This document shows positions 1-10,245 of a DNA stretch of 64,000 nt, one piece after another (the stretch's first letter is position 1; each line of letters starts with the position of its first letter). The DNA comes from Euryodendron excelsum (taxonomy: Eukaryota > Streptophyta > Magnoliopsida > Ericales > Pentaphylacaceae): NCBI GenBank assembly GCA_033060915.1, contig CM065388.1, positions 34,895,001 through 34,959,000 on the forward strand, in the 5' to 3' direction. The notes beneath the pieces were generated by a model. The model had not been told where the DNA came from, did no database searches, and worked only from the letters and a program-made list of their open reading frames with translations. A program made the translations under genes and the position numbers.

Positions 1-1511
1 CCCAAAAACTTTTTGCTCATTACATACCTTCTCAACAGTGGATGCACTAGCTTTATATTTCTTGAAGGCCAAATTTGCTTTAGATAACTCAGACATTAAT
101 TTCTAAATCTTTTATTCAAGAGATTTTCTGACCTCTGCATTATCATGGGCATTCTTTTCAAGCAACTTCACTTTCTCAGAAAAAGTACCTCGTTGTTTCT
201 CCAATTGTGCAATCTTTGCCTTATCTTCAACACTTACCTTTTTCAAGGTTTCAATTTCTGCCAAAGCCCTTTTCAGTTTATTCCCCAATTTGACACTCAC
301 CTTGGTCATCTTGTAAGATTGCTTATACAATTGATCGTATGCCCATTGAAGATCAGTCTTATCTTCATCCTTAGATTCTTCTTCATCTTCTTTGATGGAT
401 TCAATGCTGCCATCATAATCATCAACTTTCTCATTCTTAGGCACTTTACCTGATCTTTCTGGCACTTTAGATTCAATGGCCATAAATGCCATGAAGTTCT
501 CTAAACTGTCGTCATTATCAGAGTCTTCTTTATGCTCAGAGTCACTCCATGTAACTGTCAGAACCCTGGTTCCCTTATTTTTCTTTTTATTTGGACACTC
601 TGTAGCAATGCGTCCAAAGCCCTAACATTCATAGCATTATTTTTGGCTAGTTTTCTCAATTGGCTTCCTTACAAACTTGAGTATATCAAGAGATTTTTCT
701 TTGACTTTATCATTGGAGGAAGACTGATCTTGTTGTCGTTTGTTAAAAAACTTTTTGAATTTTTTGACAAACAATGCCATCTCTTCCATCCCCAAGTCAT
801 TATCACAATCACTGGCCTCATTTGCGCTTTCCTTTATGAAATTTAGGGCAATGCCTTTGTTCTGTTTAGGCTGGTGTAAATTGGCTTCAAAAGTTTGCGG
901 GGATCCAACTAAGTCTTCTACTCCTAGGGAGTCTACATCTTGACTTTTCTAAATAGCTGTTACCTTGGCTTGAAATCTCTTCAATAAGGATCTCAAAATT
1001 TTTTAAACAATTTTAGAAGAAGAGATCTGTTCGCCAAGGGTGAAACTTGAGTTGACGATGTCACTAAGTTTGTAATAAAATTGGTCAAATGTCTCATCGT
1101 CTTCATTTCTTAAAGTTTCAAAAGCCGTAGTCAACCGCTGAAGTTTTGCGATCTTAACAGTGGTGGTACCCTCATGGGTAGTCTGTACGATATCTCATGC
1201 ATCTTTAGCGAGTTCACAAGTAAAGATTATATAAAACTCCTCTACTATGACTCCGCTATAGATAACATTAATGGTTTTACTATTCCAACCACAACTTTCT
1301 AAATCAGTTTATCTCACTCTGAAGTTTTCTTCAAAATAGTAGTTGTTCCGGTTGTAACTGTGGGTGGAGAGTAACCATTTACAATAGCAAGCTAAACACG
1401 TTCATCGATTGACTTGAGAAAAGCTCGCATTTTGGCTTTCTAATAGGGATAATTAGTCTCATCAAGTAGAGGAGGTCTAGATATAGAACTGCTTTCTTTA
1501 GGCCAATCCAT
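1..1511 (-). pseudogene. Ty1/copia (SIRE-like) gag remnant, element 1
   Basis: Broken gag of a Ty1/copia element, running off the left edge of the window. The start codon is taken at 1511-1509 because it opens the plant copia gag N-terminus, with RPPLLDETNYPY visible just downstream. Going down the minus strand there is then a degraded middle part and a Lys/Glu-rich segment with coiled-coil character (readable as one frame 492-112, containing a KMTKVSVKLGNKLKRALAEI run). Capsid-type gag proteins of this group package the element's RNA. The frame is destroyed by several stops; two of them (1442-1440 and 1394-1392) sit where relatives have Trp. The neighbouring element 2 (2477-4224) shows the same order of parts, which supports the assignment. 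The copia assignment is firm and the SIRE lineage is inferred from the long coiled-coil gag. Confidence 0.8.
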
Positions 1512-1560
1512 AGAGATAGGCTAATAGGATCTCACTCTTTAAAAACAAAAGGTTTTGAGT

Positions 1561-1577
1561 GTCCCGCTCTGATAACA
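1561..1577 (-). other. Primer binding site of element 1 (initiator tRNA-Met type, decayed)
   Basis: On the minus strand this reads TGTTATCAGAGCGGGAC, close to the TGGTATCAGAGC signature complementary to the 3' end of plant initiator tRNA-Met. It lies 2 nt inside the LTR end at 1580 and about 50 bp before the gag start at 1511, as expected. One base of the usual TGGTATCA is changed (TGG to TGT). Confidence 0.75.
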
Positions 1578-1579
1578 AT

Positions 1580-2476
1580 TGAAAAACCTAGCCCACCCTA
1601 TTTATTGGCATTTAGAAGATATTAACCTAGATCAATGCTAGAACTATCATGAGTTAGGTATATTTACTTGAGTGCAAAGTGATAAAACGTAAAGTAAACT
1701 GAAACCAATGACACAAGAAACTTTTCCCATGGACACCCAAACTAGGGAGAAAATCATGTGTCCACTTCATCGGACAAAGATTTGCACTATAATACTGTTC
1801 AACAGTTAGAAGACACTTACAACCTAAATCCCCAATTGAATCCTCAATCTCAATTCCCTCAGAACAGATTTGTGTCTCAAACTCCTTCAAGACGTTCAAT
1901 CTCTTCAATGGTGTTGAAAGATTGGATGCTAAGAAATTGCTTCTGAGCCTTTAGAAGATGGGTGAAACTTCTCTCAATGTATTTTTAATTGTGGCGGCTC
2001 AAATTATGTCTGAGGAAGTATGTTGGGCTTTAAATAGGCGCAAAAACCCTAGCGACACGATTCTTGAGAATTCAGATTTCGCGTTGCTCGATCCCTCAAG
2101 GATCCCATGAGCTTAGTCCTAAATTTTGTATGCTCACTGTTTTTGCCATGGACATCCTGCGACATCCTGCGAGGATCCTGCAAAGTCATGCCCATTTTGC
2201 ATGCCCACTATTTTTGCCCTGGACATCTCTTGAGGATCCTGCGAGGTCTTGTTCTGCAACTAGCGCACTATTTTTGCCCTCGAGATCCCTCAAAATCCAT
2301 TGACATCCCTCGAAGTCCCCTTCATCAACTAAGATGTATCATATAAGTCTCTCTTAGCATGAACTTGCATGAATAAGCTTCAAATCGTTTTCAAATGCTT
2401 GTGATTGATATCCCAATTTCTCAAATTATATTAAACAAGACTAGACACGAAATTTAGCCAATAACATAACCTTACA
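1580..2476 (-). repeat. 5' LTR of copia element 1
   Basis: An 897-bp LTR on the minus strand. It starts TGTAAGGTTATGTTATTGGC at 2476 and ends TTTTTCA at 1580, directly before the PBS. A TATA-like TATTTAAAG lies near 2026-2036. It shares blocks with the LTR of element 2 (for example around 1760-1830 compared with 4450-4520) but is clearly diverged and shorter. Its outer border falls in the zinc-knuckle part of element 2's gag, so element 1 inserted into element 2. The neighbouring 5 bases are GTAAG (2477-2481); the other copy of the duplication would lie outside the window. Short ORFs across 2064-2346 come from internal GGACATCCTGCGA-type repeats and are not genes. Confidence 0.8.
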
Positions 2477-4224
2477 GTAAGGACTCTAATTTGACTTTTT
2501 AACCTCTCATAGTGATTCATAGGTTAATAATGAGCATGAGAACTAGGAACCCTATTCAGTTTGCGACAATAAGGTCTAATGTGACCAAACACACCACAAT
2601 GATGACAAGCATGGTTAAAATTTGAAGATTGGACAACCTTTGGATATTTGGGGGTCACATGAGAAATAATTAACTTATAAGGCACATGCTTAGTCTCTTA
2701 ACTAGGGGAATGAGGCCAGATATGACCCTTAATACCATAATGATGACAAGTAGAAACAAATCTAGTAGGCTTGGTCTTAACATTAGGCACAACACGTGTA
2801 TATATGGTGGTTTTCTTTTTGGAAGTCACAGCCTTGACCTTCAAATTAGGATAATGAGGCCTAATATGCCCTTTAGTTCCACAATGATGGCATGAGAGAA
2901 CAACCTTAGCATGCTTAGCCTCACTTGGTATGTAAGACTTATCTTGAGCCTTTGTAGAGTTAGGCTTACTTGCCGATTGGGAAGATGTAGTTGCCTTCTT
3001 TGTGTATCCAATTCCGGTCATGTCACAACAGATCCTTTGTGCATTCCAAATTTCATTAGTCTTTTGTGAACCTACACTAAATTTCTCAAAAGACAGATGA
3101 GCATTAGCAAGTTTAGTTTCAGGCTTTTTACTTTTTCTTTAAGTACCTTTTTGAACTCCTCTTTGTCATGTGCATCTTCCTCAAGAAACTTAACTTTATC
3201 AGAGAAGGTTAATCTACGAGTTTTTAATTGACTAACTTCAGTTTGCGCATCGATATTCTCCTTTTTCAGAACTTCAACTTCATCCAATACCTTTTTTAAC
3301 TTTGTTCCCAGTTTGACATTGACTTTTGTCATTGTATTATTGCTGAAAAAGTTGATCATAGGCCAATTAGAGCTCACTCTTATCTTCATCATCTGATTTT
3401 CTTTTGTCTTCCTTGAGAGACCCTATAGTACCATCAGACTCATTGGATTTTTCACATTCTTGGGGCTTTGATGAAGATTCAATTACCTTAGATGTAGAAA
3501 CTGTAAAAGCTATGAAGTTCTTAGAGCTATCCTCTTTGTCAGATTTTTCTTCTTTTCTCGAATCACTCCACGTGACAGTAAAAACTTTGTTTCATTCGTT
3601 TTTCTTCTTGTTAGGACAATCATGGGCAATATGTCTATAGCCATAACACTTAAAGCATTGTTTCTGACCAGACTTATTAGATGATTTCCTTACAAACTTA
3701 GTTTTATCAAAATACTTTCTTTTATTTTTATCAACAGAAAAAGATTGGCCTTCTTGTTTCTTTTTGAAAAATTTCTTAAATGTTTTGACAAAAATAGTCA
3801 TATCTTCGGGACTCATTTCGGAGTCATTATCACTAACTTCATTCAAGTCTTCCTTAATGGAATTCAAAGCAATACTTTTGTTCCTTTTAGGTTGATGAAA
3901 ATTAGCTTCAAAAGTTTGTAATGAACCAACTAAATCTTCTACTTTCATTGAATCAACATCCCTACTTTCTTCTATTGTCGTAACCTTAGCTTGAAATCTC
4001 TCTGGTAAAGATCCCAAAATTTTTCGTACAATTTTAGAATGAGAGATTTGTTCACATAGGTTGAAACTTGAGTTGACGATATCACTAAGTTTAACATAAA
4101 ACTAATCAAAATTTTTATCGATTGACTTAAAAAAAGCTCTCATCTTTACTTTCCAATAAGGATAGTTAGTTCGATCAAGTAGTGGAGGTCTAACAATAGA
4201 ACTACCTTCCTCTGGCAAATCCAT
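2477..4224 (-). pseudogene. Ty1/copia (SIRE-like) gag remnant, element 2
   Basis: Second copia gag, in the same orientation as element 1. The start codon at 4224-4222 opens the RPPLLDRTNYPYWKVKM N-terminus; here the Trp after PY is intact. An internal deletion follows the N-terminal KSID motif. Next come the UBN2-type gag core (AKVTTIEESRDVDSMKVEDL, about 4000-3930), a classic CCHC zinc knuckle (CFKCYGYRHIAHDC, near 3660-3615), a coiled-coil segment (3392-3072) and two further knuckle-like motifs (CHHCGTKGHIRPHY near 2900-2850 and CHHYGIKGHIWPHS near 2745-2700). In the latter two, Cys residues are replaced by Tyr or Ser. The reading is split by frameshifts and stops. The element is cut at 2477 by the insertion of element 1, so protease, integrase and RT are not present here. 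Confidence 0.82.
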
Positions 4225-4276
4225 AGATTTAGGCTATCAAGATCTCACTCCATCAAAAATTAAAATATTTGTTAGT

Positions 4277-4293
4277 GTCCCGCTTTGATACCA
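4277..4293 (-). other. Primer binding site of element 2 (initiator tRNA-Met type)
   Basis: Reads TGGTATCAAAGCGGGAC on the minus strand, the canonical plant copia PBS complementary to initiator tRNA-Met. It is 2 nt inside the LTR end at 4296. Confidence 0.85.
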
Positions 4294-4295
4294 AT

Positions 4296-5349
4296 TGCAA
4301 AACCTAGCTTTATCTATGGCTTTGCTAAAGAATGAGTATTGATGCAATACTATGATAGATGTGACAACATATACCAATGATAAGTAAAGAAACTAACCAA
4401 TCACGCCATTGACATACGAGACTTTTGCAGGGGAAACCAAACAGGGAAAAAACCACGTATCCCCTTTGCCAGACAAAGATCATGCACTAAAACCAATGTC
4501 AACGGTTAGAATATCACTTACAACCCAATCCCCAATCGACTTCTCGATCACTAGGTTGACTTGAACTTGCTCGACTCCTCGATACACCGTTGTTGTGCTT
4601 GACCACCGTACAGATCCCCTTAGTATAGATTTCACGTTTTGCACTCCTTCAAGACTTCAGTTTTCTTCAATAGACTTGAAGAAGATTTGTTGCTAAGAAT
4701 CAATCGTGAGCTCTGAAGATGTTTGGAGATGTTCTCCCTTTTGTATTCTTAATGACGACTCACGTACATAGAAACCCTTTGAATCTAAAGCAATTGTGCA
4801 ATCGATTCTTTTAAAGGTGTTTTAGCCTCCTTGGACTTGTATTTTGACCTTCCCATAGGCTCATATTTATAAAGGAGGCAAACTAAGGTTTTTGGGCTTC
4901 CATAATGGTCACAAAAAACTTGCAGCATACGTCCTTAGGTCAGATTCTTGTGCATCTTGCTTTTAGCGACGTCTAGTGAGGTCCAACGAAATCTTCACCT
5001 TGCGGTCATGATGTCCAGCGAAGTTTTCAGTAGATTTACACCTAATCTGTTTCTTCCATCGACAAGTATCGAGGGTCCAATGAAGTCTATCGACGTTTCT
5101 CGAAGTCTATCAAAGTTCTAAACAAAAATACACCCAATCTGTTTCTTTCCATTGAGGGTCTAGCGAGATCCATCGACGTCCATCGAAGTCCAAAATTAAT
5201 TATTTTATGTACCATCCAAAACTCTTTTAGCACGGGCTCGAATGAATATGCATTAAATACGTTCCAAATACTTGTAATAGAAACCCCAACAACCCAAATT
5301 ACAAAGAATAAAACTCGCCTCGAAATTTAATCAATTACATAATGTTACA
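4296..5349 (-). repeat. 5' LTR of copia element 2
   Basis: A 1,054-bp LTR on the minus strand. It starts TGTAACATTATGTAATTGAT at 5349 and ends TTTTGCA at 4296, followed by the PBS. A TATA box (TATAAATA, 4871-4864 on the minus strand) marks the U3/R junction. Downstream of it are degenerate GACGTCCATCGAAGTCC-type short repeats (about 4960-5190). No coding capacity. Only the 5' half of this element is in the window; its 3' part must lie left of position 1 or be deleted. Confidence 0.8.
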
Positions 5350-5534
5350 TGACTAAGATAGACATAGACTTAGCATAAAAGGAAACAGCCTCAAGATGCG
5401 CAAAGAAGAGGTATGAGAGAGAATTGGCAAGGAGCCAACCCAGGAAGGAGATAAGCTAATTACATACAACTTTAATATTATAACGGAAATCACTAATACT
5501 AAAAACTCCTGATTCATCCCATGCCTTGGACCAG

Positions 5535-5810
5535 AAAGCTGTCATTAGTTTGATTAACATAGTGCCAATAGGCATGAGCTTAATTTGTGTTGAGATTTTG
5601 CCTTTTGTTTGATTGTATTTATTGCCTTAATTATTATTCCACATTGGAAAGAAAACAACACTTAAATGGATATTTATTAGGTAACCCAATCTTGAAACTT
5701 AGATAAGCTACATAAGGCCTGTGGTTACAATGAAGCCCAATGTGCGTTTCTGATGTGCATGAAATGCGCAACACGCACATTGCCTAGTATTTCATGGATG
5801 CACTTATGGA
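5535..5810. repeat. Direct repeat R1 (pairs with 6551-6830)
   Basis: A ~275-bp segment that recurs about 1 kb downstream in the same orientation. Shared blocks include GAGCTTAATTTGTGTT, AGAAAGAAAACAACA, CAACCCAATCTT and AACTTAGATAAGCTACATA. It contains a CCACATTGGAAAG motif. The origin is unknown: it could be a small LTR-like or segmental duplication. It precedes the kinase exons. Confidence 0.7.
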
Positions 5811-6550
5811 TTGGGCAGCACAGCCTGTGCAAAGATTGTTTCTGTGTCGCTCATGGAAGTGCTTATCTCCAAGAAAACTGTAATTATTTATAGTCCACGT
5901 GTTTTTAATTAATTTGATGAGTATTTATTTAGTCATTTGTGTAACATCCAAAAGGAAGGAAACTGAAAGACACGTTTGTTCTATTTGTATGACAGGTCAT
6001 CCTCCAATAATTCAAAGAGATATTAAGTTAGCAAATATTCTTTTGGATTACAACTATGAAGCTCGTGTACGTGTAGTCTTCACAAATTTCATATTTGTAA
6101 TTCTTTGTTATGTAGAATATAATTTCACAGCTCCTGCTTTTCACTTAGCAGGTTGCTGATTTTGGGCTTGCAAAATTAATTCTTTATGCAAATACATACC
6201 TAACCACGTGTTGAGGGAATCTTGGGGTATGCACCCATCCTTAGTTGGTCTAGATTCTTTAGTTTCAGTAGGTTTAATTTCAGTTACATAGATGTTGAAT
6301 ATTATACTAGTGGCAGATTGACTGAGATAGACTCATCCAGAGTTGTTCTTCTAGACTGAATTACTGGACGCAAGGTTATGGATACATCTCAACCCGAGGG
6401 AGAGGAGGGCATGGTTATATGGGTAAGTTTTATGAATATGAATTTATTTTCTTATACTGCATGCCACCTTTATCGTTAACCAATTTTCATATTTCCACTT
6501 ATATGTTTGCATGCATTAAGAAGTGACATATTTAGCATATCTATTTAGCC

Positions 6551-6830
6551 AAGGCTGTCACTTTTCATTGAGACAGTGCCTATAGGCAAGAGCTTAATTT
6601 GTGTTAATACTTTTTCTCTTGTTTAATTGGATTTATTGCCTAACCTATTGTCCCACATTAGAAAGAAAACAACATTTAAATGGGTATTTATTAGGCAACC
6701 CAATCTTAGAACTTAGATAAGCTACATAGGACCTATGGTTACAATGGAGCCCAATGAGCGCTTGTGATGTACATGAAATGCACAACACGCAAATCACTTA
6801 GCATTTCACACAAGCACTGTGCATGCACTA
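6551..6830. repeat. Direct repeat R2 (pairs with 5535-5810)
   Basis: Second member of the direct repeat pair, diverged from R1 by scattered substitutions and small indels. It sits inside the kinase pseudogene, between the activation-loop exon and the C-lobe exons, in what would be an intron of the ancestral gene. Confidence 0.7.
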
Positions 6831-7810
6831 CACACGCGAGCTTTGTCTAAGACCAATCCTTGATTGATCTATTTATTTTAGATTGTCTAATTAACGGTCC
6901 AGATTTATTTGATGAACAGATGTGTATTTAAACTAATATGTGTATTAACTATGTGATGGTTATAACACCATTTGGAAGGGTTGTGTCTATTATGATTACT
7001 CACGTTAAACTCCATAAATTCATAGACTCAAGTTAATTCAATATATTTGAATTCTCTCCCTTAAAAAAGTGACTGTTACAATAAAATTTTTGTGAGATAT
7101 CTTCTTTTTTGCTGATTGCAGTTCTGCGGTTCCATTTGGCTTTGTTGTTTTGGGAAAATGATATTGTCTGTAACCCATCAGCAATGGAAGCAAATTACGT
7201 TCTAAAACCAGTGGCTTCTGATGCGCCTCAATGTCTTCATTCAATAATTTGTTCCAACAATTTGTTTTTGGAATTTACCAACACTAACAAGTTCAAACAG
7301 CTTTCTACAGTATGTCTGCCCATAATGGGACTAGGACCTTCAGATACCATTACGTGGTAGCCTTACATTGTTTTCATGTCTTATTTTAAAACCATGCCCA
7401 TAATTCTATCCCTTGAAATTAATTTTAAGCAAGGGCCTCCCGGAATGAAGAAGCTTGAATAGATGGCGAAGGTAATGTCCACTAGGTCAAATGAAGTCCC
7501 CTTATCAATATACTAGAGGGGTGGCAAGGAGTATGTGCGAATGATATGCTACGTCCTATCACTTTCTCTATCACTTTTTAAAGTTAAAAAACAAAAAAGT
7601 GATTGAGTGGTTATGAACAAAAACTAAGAAGGTGGGCTAGGCGTGAATAGAAGTTGTGTTATTGTTATTTTATCCTTGAATTGGCGCCTTCTTAAATTTA
7701 GAGCTTCACGAGTTTCACAAAACACATGCATTGGCTTCATAATAGTATAGATACGAATAATTGACAAAATTAATTATAATTGTGCACTTAGTTAAGGAGT
7801 CAAATTTATC
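6831..7810. other. Non-coding DNA between kinase pseudogene fragments
   Basis: AT-rich sequence separating R2 from the C-lobe exons. The short ORF at 7109-7360 resembles nothing I recognise and is not supported by codon structure or conservation. It is probably expanded intron sequence. Confidence 0.5.
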
Positions 7811-8176
7811 TTTCAGGCTCCATCTTTGCTTCGTCGTGCAATTGATACTCAGGAATTTTAAAGCATGACAGAACCAAAGCTCGAAAAAAACTATTTTGAT
7901 GGTGAAATGTCTCTAATGATCGAGGTTTCTGCAGCTTGTGTGCAACGTTCAACTCCACAGAGACCACGAATGGGACAGGTAGGTAACTCTGGATTACGAA
8001 TTGATTGGATATTTTCCCTACCTCACTTCTTTGGATATAGTACGGTCGGAGCTTTTATTCTATGGCGTGCTTACGCTTCTCAGGTTGTCAGAGATTTTGA
8101 TAGTATGGCTACAACAGAAGTAGCAAACGGAATGTGGGTAGGGTATAGTGAAATACAAAAACTATATAGTTTCATG

Positions 8177-8523
8177 TAGAAGTGGCCATGCGCCTGCCCA
8201 AGTCCATCTATTTACAGAGCTTGTGATTTTGTTTGGCCCGATTAGTTTAATTTGGGAGGGCTTGGAATTGTCTTTTACAATTGGCCCGGCACAAATATAT
8301 GTAAAATCATATATTTTTATATATTTACGTAAATTTTATAGTATTTAGTATTATTTTTAAAGAAAAAATATTTATTAAAAAAATATTTTGGTTAAATAGC
8401 TGAGCTTGAAAATTATAGTTTTTATTTTAAGTGAAAGCTTGAAATTTAGTTTTAGGCCTAATAAGAATTTTTTGGTGTAAGCTGAGGTTGAACCCGATCT
8501 GGCCCGACCAATGTTTACCTCTA
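8177..8523. mobile_element. hAT-like MITE
   Basis: A 347-bp non-coding element with imperfect terminal inverted repeats: TAGAAGTGGCCATG at the left, and ACCTCTA at the right (the reverse complement of the right end begins TAGAGGTAAACATTGG). It is flanked by 8-bp near-identical direct repeats: GTTTCATG at 8169-8176 and GTTTTAAG at 8524-8531 (6 of 8 matching). The TAGAGGTG... CACCTCTA end type with GGCCCG-like subterminal sequence is common in plant hAT-type MITEs, and 8-bp duplications fit hAT. It sits immediately after the last kinase exon. Confidence 0.65.
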
Positions 8524-8531
8524 GTTTTAAG

Positions 8532-9137
8532 GGGTAGCATCTGATACTCAACATTTTAGTACAATTGAAGTGTCTAGCTTTTGAACCTGACTATTAGATA
8601 TAGGGATTGAAAAAAATTCTTGATCAGATTTTGTAATAGTATTTTTTTTTTCCAAAAATTCTCACTAGGTTTATTCACATCAAATTTTCCCCCTCTAAGT
8701 AAACAAATGAAGTTGATTTTGTAATCAATAAATTTGTTAATTGTTCTTCCGTGTCAAAATGCGAGGTTCGAAAAAGACCACCTTGTCCTTATGGGATGTG
8801 TGGTCGATTTGGCCCTTAAAAATCCCTGTAGGGGTATTCTCTCGTTGTATAAGTATGGATAACCTTTCATTTTTATTCAAAAGAAAAAGTATATCTTGCA
8901 TTTGCCCCATATCGGGTGTGAGCCTTTCAGGTCAGCTAGCTAGTCCTTCAAGGTTTGACCCCTATTGGATAGTCCTCCATTCACTCGCTCGTCTTTTCCA
9001 CGTCGACACCATCAAGCACGCCATTAGATGTCACAAGGGATTTTGTATTTTCACATTTTTCACAAGTAATATGCCATTTCAAATTTTGTTCTCTTCAGTA
9101 ATATGGTGGCACAAGCTTTGAAACAATTTCTACATTC
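8532..9137. other. Non-coding stretch, nothing recognised
   Basis: AT-rich DNA. The 126-codon open frame at 8741-9121 shows no domain, a biased hydrophobic composition and no relatives I recognise, so I do not call it a gene. Confidence 0.5.
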
Positions 9138-10245
9138 AGGATCTGTTTGCTTCAACATAAAATATTTGATTCTGAGATGTTTTTTCCAAAAAAAAACCAA
9201 AAAAGAAGAATTTTATACTAATTTTCCACTGTTGGTGGAATTTTAAGGAAAAAAAATTTCAAGAAAATATTTGAAGCTCCAACTCTCATGGAAGTACATA
9301 AAAGGGGAACTCACATGTATTTCAGCATTGATCTTACTTGAAAGTAATTCAAAAAAAAATTAGTATTTGGTGCCAGAAAAGCACTTCAAGGTTTCAAGAG
9401 AAGGAGAGTCTGAGTGAGCAGCCGAGAGGTTGTGGAGCACTATCTGCATCCATGGGGAAGCCTTTCCCTTGTACTATTTCACGGCGTCATCGACCACGTC
9501 ATCTATTTTGAGAGAGAGAGAGAGAGAGCAGGGCTTTTACGTTGGTCGTCCAGTTAGGCTCTATTTTAACGACTTACCGATATTAGATGGATAAGTTATT
9601 TTTCTAAGTTGTTGAGAAAAAAGAAGTTTAGGCTCTATTGGATTTGACGCAAAATGTTTTATATTGAAAAATATTTTTTAAATAAATTTATTTTATGTAA
9701 AATAATTATCAAAATTTTATTTTTAGCTGTTTGGCTGCCAATTAAAAATACATTGATAAATAAAAAAATAAGACCAGTGCAACACGCTCAGCTGCCTGAT
9801 GGGAAAGATCAGAAGCAATGAGCAAATCTTACCTCCACTAGCACAATATCAAGGAGCACCATATTAGGTCCCACCCTCAAGGTTGAGGTCATAAAGATCA
9901 TGCCAATCCAGAAGCAGACTCAAGCCGGATGAGGTCAATGAACATTTCGGACTCGGCATTGAACTTGCCGTCAACGTGAGCAATCTTTGAAAAATAACTT
10001 ACCGATTTTAAATTGGAAAGTCATTTTAGGTTAATTGTTGAAAAATATTTTACATAACAAAATATTTTACACCAATTACTATCAATCAAACACAGAAAAA
10101 TAAATAAAATATTTTCTTAAAATATATTTTACGTCAAATCAAACGAAGCTTACATGCAAAATTTTTTAGTCAAATGTGTGCAATAAAACACAAAAACTTG
10201 AGAAAATACTTTAGGAAACATTTTACGCTCAAACAAACGGATCCT
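9138..10245. mobile_element. Nested inverted-repeat (MITE-like) element
   Basis: The ends form an imperfect inverted repeat of about 30 bp: AGGATCTGTTTGCTTCAACA at the left; the right end, read on the other strand, is AGGATCCGTTTGTTTGAGCG, and both continue into TAAAAT. A second inverted-repeat pair lies inside (9629-10152: TAGGCTCTATTGGATTTGAC at the left and a TTTGATTTGACGTAAAAT-type end at the right), so one element appears to have inserted into another of the same general kind. No transposase is encoded. No convincing target duplication was seen. Confidence 0.5.
9510..9528. repeat. (GA)n microsatellite
   Basis: A simple dinucleotide run of about nine GA units inside the inverted-repeat element. 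Confidence 0.9.

Larger units (their letters stand above)
5996..8176 (+). pseudogene. Receptor-like kinase (PERK-type) pseudogene, C-terminal exons
   Basis: Broken 3' part of a plant proline-rich extensin-like receptor kinase (PERK) or close relative; such proteins are plasma-membrane Ser/Thr kinases. The exon 5996-6066 encodes a catalytic-loop segment (QRDIKLANILLDYNYEAR, with the usual HRD changed to QRD). A GT-AG intron follows (6067-6151), then an exon opening VADFGLAK, the DFG activation-loop motif, which soon meets a stop. Decayed kinase sequence (ITGRKVMDTSQPEGEEGMV) continues near 6310-6420. After the R2 repeat and unrelated DNA, C-lobe sequence resumes (LLRRAIDTQEF near 7815-7857; KLEKNYFDGEMSLMIE and CVQRSTPQRPRMGQ at 7880-7978). 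A clean 105-bp intron (7979-8083) follows, then VVRDFDSMATTEVANGM. The N-lobe, transmembrane and extracellular parts are absent. Stops, the lost catalytic His and the inserted repeat make it a pseudogene. Confidence 0.82.

Noticed and set aside
7109..7360. 83-codon ORF between kinase fragments
   Set aside because: No similarity to kinases or other known proteins and it lies in probable intron sequence.
8741..9121. 126-codon ORF as a gene
   Set aside because: No domain, no splice or promoter context, biased hydrophobic content and AT-rich non-coding flanks.
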